Shown: positions 61,829 through 64,000 of the stretch, one piece after another
Position numbering within the stretch: the first letter of the stretch is position 1
Layout of the letters: every line of letters begins with the position of its first letter
Assembly: GCF_009909185.1 (NCBI RefSeq)
Contig: NZ_JAAAMV010000023.1
Location: 1-64,000, forward strand
Origin: Paenibacillus glycinis
GTDB lineage: Bacteria; Bacillota; Bacilli; Paenibacillales; Paenibacillaceae
DNA: 64,000 bases
Direction: 5' to 3'
The notes under the pieces: generated by a model
Database searches by the model: none
What the model saw: the letters and a program-made list of their open reading frames with translations, nothing else
What the model was told of the DNA's origin: nothing
Made by a program: the position numbers and the translations under genes

Positions 61829-62545
61829 TTAAATCCCTATGATCTGTTGATTCTCCAATGCCTCATGTAACGCACGGAAGATATAGTAGTCCGTCGGGCT
61901 CGTAATCTTCATATTATTAGCCGGACTCTTAACCATGTGCATTTCTACCTGGTAGATACTTAACATTTGGGCAGAATCAATGCAAAGCAATCCATCCTGA
62001 AGCGATTGTTGATAATATTTCCAGATCAATTCAAATTGGAACGTTTGCGGTGCTTTGGCAACATACATGCTTGATCGAGGAGGAACGGCATCGATACGAT
62101 CGCCTGTGTTGCTCTGAATCACGCTTTCAATTGCAGATTCGACCGTAATCGCAGTTCCAAACTTCCTCGCTTTTGCGATATTTTCGGAAATTAGCTCTTC
62201 CGTTATCAACGGGCGCACGCCGTCATGGATCAACACAATATCTTCCGCTTGACAGACTTCGCTCAATGCCTGCAAGCCGTTGTAGATAGACTCGTGACCT
62301 GTTCCGCCGCCCGGAATGATCAATTTTACTTTTCCGATCTCAAATCTTCGCAATAACACTTTCAGCTCATCGATCCAACTTTCCAAACAAACAATGACGA
62401 TGTTATCGATCTCCGAATGACGTTCAAAATGTTCCAACGTATACAAAAGAATCGGTTTACCATGCAGTTCAAGAAACTGCTTTGGCTTAGCACGAGAGTT
62501 CATGCGTTGGCCTGTGCCTCCTGCAAATATAAGGGCTGTATTCAT
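61829..62545 (-). CDS. TarI/IspD-family cytidylyltransferase
   Basis: 238 residues with LIFAGGTGQRMNSRAKPKQFLELHGKPIL (CTP loop), VCLESWIDELKVLL, GGTGHESIYNGLQAL, VLIHDGVRPLIT and KAPQTFQFELIWKYY, ending NNMKITSPTDYYIFRAL. It matches D-ribitol-5-phosphate cytidylyltransferase (TarI) rather better than IspD, given the context and the SPTDYYIFRAL end. It would activate a polyol phosphate for a teichoic-acid-like polymer. No TarJ reductase is in the window. GGAGG precedes the ATG, and it overlaps the upstream gene by four bases. Confidence 0.8.
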   Translation of the reverse strand: MNTALIFAGGTGQRMNSRAKPKQFLELHGKPILLYTLEHFERHSEIDNIVIVCLESWIDELKVLLRRFEIGKVKLIIPGGGTGHESIYNGLQALSEVCQAEDIVLIHDGVRPLITEELISENIAKARKFGTAITVESAIESVIQSNTGDRIDAVPPRSSMYVAKAPQTFQFELIWKYYQQSLQDGLLCIDSAQMLSIYQVEMHMVKSPANNMKITSPTDYYIFRALHEALENQQIIGI

Positions 62546-64000
62546 TGCTTACCTCCAGTGGCAGTAAGTAGGGTGTGCTTATTGAATTCATGAATGGCTT
62601 GTCCCGCTGTTCCATTCAAATTACTTGTCATTTCTCGACAACGATCAAGCTGCTCTTCTGTCCGTGTCTGAGTAAACGGGAACTGATGAAACAGAGTAGT
62701 ATAATCTAAAAATGTATCCAAACCTATAAGATTCTCAGTGTATATTACATCAAACACGTTGTGAGTTTTCGATAAATGTTTGTTGCTCGCTGTAAACATT
62801 AATTTCATGACCGCATTAAAGTCATGCTCGGAAAACGAAATGGGCTGCAGCTTATGCTGAGGCTCATTCATATCCCACTGGAATACAGCATTTCTCGTCA
62901 ACGCGAGCATTTTATCGTCATGCTGTTTAGCATGAAGATAAGCAAAGTCCTTTGTTCCGGGCAGGTCAAACTCGTTTGCTACGTGAATGCTGTTGGTGTT
63001 TACATCAATTTTTAACGCTATACCGGCCTCATCCGGGATTAGCCAAATATAGCCCTGGGCATATATAATCGCTCGATATTTATTGGAGCCTTCAGTTATC
63101 ACCTCATCCGAAATCATTATTTTTTGATATGACTGCGTATCGCGTTTCCATTTCACGACATAGTTGCCTTTTCTAGCTGTCAACCAGTAGTATTCACCGT
63201 CGTAACACACGCGAGAGTAACGTTCGTCTTGCTTCCCGATCTTATAGAATCGATGAGTTAACGTTTGCATGTCAAAGAACATAAGTTCATTTGACACAAA
63301 TACATTGATTGCGATTTCAGACCCAACCACATGGCCTCCAAGGCACAACAGACCGTCAAAATCGCTTGTTTGTTGCCACTTCGGCCAATGAGGCGATTTT
63401 TTAGCTGCGTACTCCACATGACTGACCCAATCCGAACAATACGTCATTTCTCCGATTTCTGTATCGTAACGAATAATCGCCGGGTACATATGAGACACGA
63501 AGAACAAATACTGCCGATTCTGTACGACCCTGTTGAATGATTCGTTCTCGCCTGGTCGAAGCCACTTTAATCTTTCTTTATCATGGAACTGCAACTTTCC
63601 GAATGTATGTTTATTCTTGTCATAGATCCCAATGTAATTGGCGTAATAAGGTGCGAAATACAGCTTCCCATCCTGTTCCACGACATCCAAATAGAGAAAA
63701 TGAGCATTTTCTTCAGCAAAACTTCCCATGTACTTCGCAATCATCGTATTCTTATCTACCCGAAACAATCCATTAAAATTATAAGTTGAACCCCATAAAT
63801 ACTGGCCATCGTCATGAATCGTGTTAAGAAGTGCCTTCTTATCCGCCAGCGTTGAGGATTCCATCAACTGTACCATCATAGGCTTTCCCGTGCACGCATA
63901 GAGTGCGACCACAGACCCTCCATCGCCATAATACGCATCCGATAAAGCAATGGCACGATGCAAGTCAGCCGTGTCGTCATAAATTCCAATCTGCTGCTGT
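62542..64000 (-). CDS. Unrecognised protein with repeated beta-strands, partial at the window end
   Basis: At least 485 residues; the 5' end lies beyond base 64000, since the frame stays open (QQQIGIYDDTADLHRAIAL...) to the edge. A TTG at 63963 is not a convincing start. The visible part has recurring blocks of the type GxLYFxPYYxxxIxIYDKxxxxxxKL, QYLFFVSHMYPAIIRYDTE, GEYYWLTARKGNYVVKWKRDT, GYIWLIPDEAGIALKIDVNTN, which suggest a beta-propeller. I do not recognise the family. Coupling by ATGA overlap to the cytidylyltransferase ties it to the glycan locus; it might be a glycan-recognition or scaffold protein. Confidence 0.7.
   Translation of the reverse strand, partial: QQQIGIYDDTADLHRAIALSDAYYGDGGSVVALYACTGKPMMVQLMESSTLADKKALLNTIHDDGQYLWGSTYNFNGLFRVDKNTMIAKYMGSFAEENAHFLYLDVVEQDGKLYFAPYYANYIGIYDKNKHTFGKLQFHDKERLKWLRPGENESFNRVVQNRQYLFFVSHMYPAIIRYDTEIGEMTYCSDWVSHVEYAAKKSPHWPKWQQTSDFDGLLCLGGHVVGSEIAINVFVSNELMFFDMQTLTHRFYKIGKQDERYSRVCYDGEYYWLTARKGNYVVKWKRDTQSYQKIMISDEVITEGSNKYRAIIYAQGYIWLIPDEAGIALKIDVNTNSIHVANEFDLPGTKDFAYLHAKQHDDKMLALTRNAVFQWDMNEPQHKLQPISFSEHDFNAVMKLMFTASNKHLSKTHNVFDVIYTENLIGLDTFLDYTTLFHQFPFTQTRTEEQLDRCREMTSNLNGTAGQAIHEFNKHTLLTATGGKQ

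Overview
The window looks like a chromosomal segment of a GC-rich Gram-positive of the Paenibacillaceae (Paenibacillus or Cohnella type). The reasons are AGGAGG-type ribosome binding sites, a Bacillus-style rRNA leader, the order ftsE-ftsX-M23-ctpB-PDZ protein-uvrB-uvrA, the secA-prfB-yitT block with a frameshifted RF2, a long-form hibernation factor and VanW. Almost everything is on the minus strand. The exceptions are a sugar-phosphate isomerase/epimerase and a VanW-family protein. No CRISPR array, insertion sequence, phage gene or tRNA is visible.

Layout: 1-72 is the 5' end of a 16S rRNA gene reading out of the window, preceded by two tandem promoters. 0.4-10.3 kb is a probable operon of a SARP/BTAD regulator, a membrane PP2C phosphatase fused to an anti-sigma-factor-like kinase domain, a STAS protein, pcrB, pcrA and ligA. 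10.5-15 kb holds a U32 peptidase/hydroxylase-type protein, the isomerase and a small membrane protein. 15-26 kb is the DNA repair and division block: uvrA, uvrB (LexA-like box at its promoter), a MinJ-like PDZ protein, CtpB protease, an EnvC-like M23 peptidase, ftsX and ftsE. VanW follows at 26.3-27.8 kb. 28-36.7 kb is the full arginine route: argC-J-B-D-F, with argG-argH behind it. 36.7-43 kb has yitT, prfB (programmed frameshift), secA, hpf and a cold-shock gene.

From about 43 kb to the end is a surface-glycan locus of some 18 genes. It becomes visibly more AT-rich than the rest from about 45.4 kb. It starts with rfbB-rfbC-rfbA (dTDP-4-keto-6-deoxyglucose), a broken DUF1919 gene, a formyltransferase and a WecE-type aminotransferase, which together suggest a dTDP-4-formamido-4,6-dideoxyhexose. 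It continues with a glycosyltransferase, a UDP-GlcNAc 2-epimerase, three nucleotide-sugar modifying enzymes, a methyltransferase fusion, two GT2 glycosyltransferases, an RgpF-type protein, a HAD-type hydrolase, a TarI/IspD-type cytidylyltransferase and a partial protein of unknown function.

The most unusual point is that six proteins in the last 14 kb carry, at one end or the other, a similar small Rossmann-like domain (FGAGxxG followed by a D-N-D-like strand end), attached to quite different catalytic domains: glycosyltransferase, methyltransferase, rhamnan-synthesis F and hydrolase. This may be a shared recognition or docking module of one glycan assembly system.
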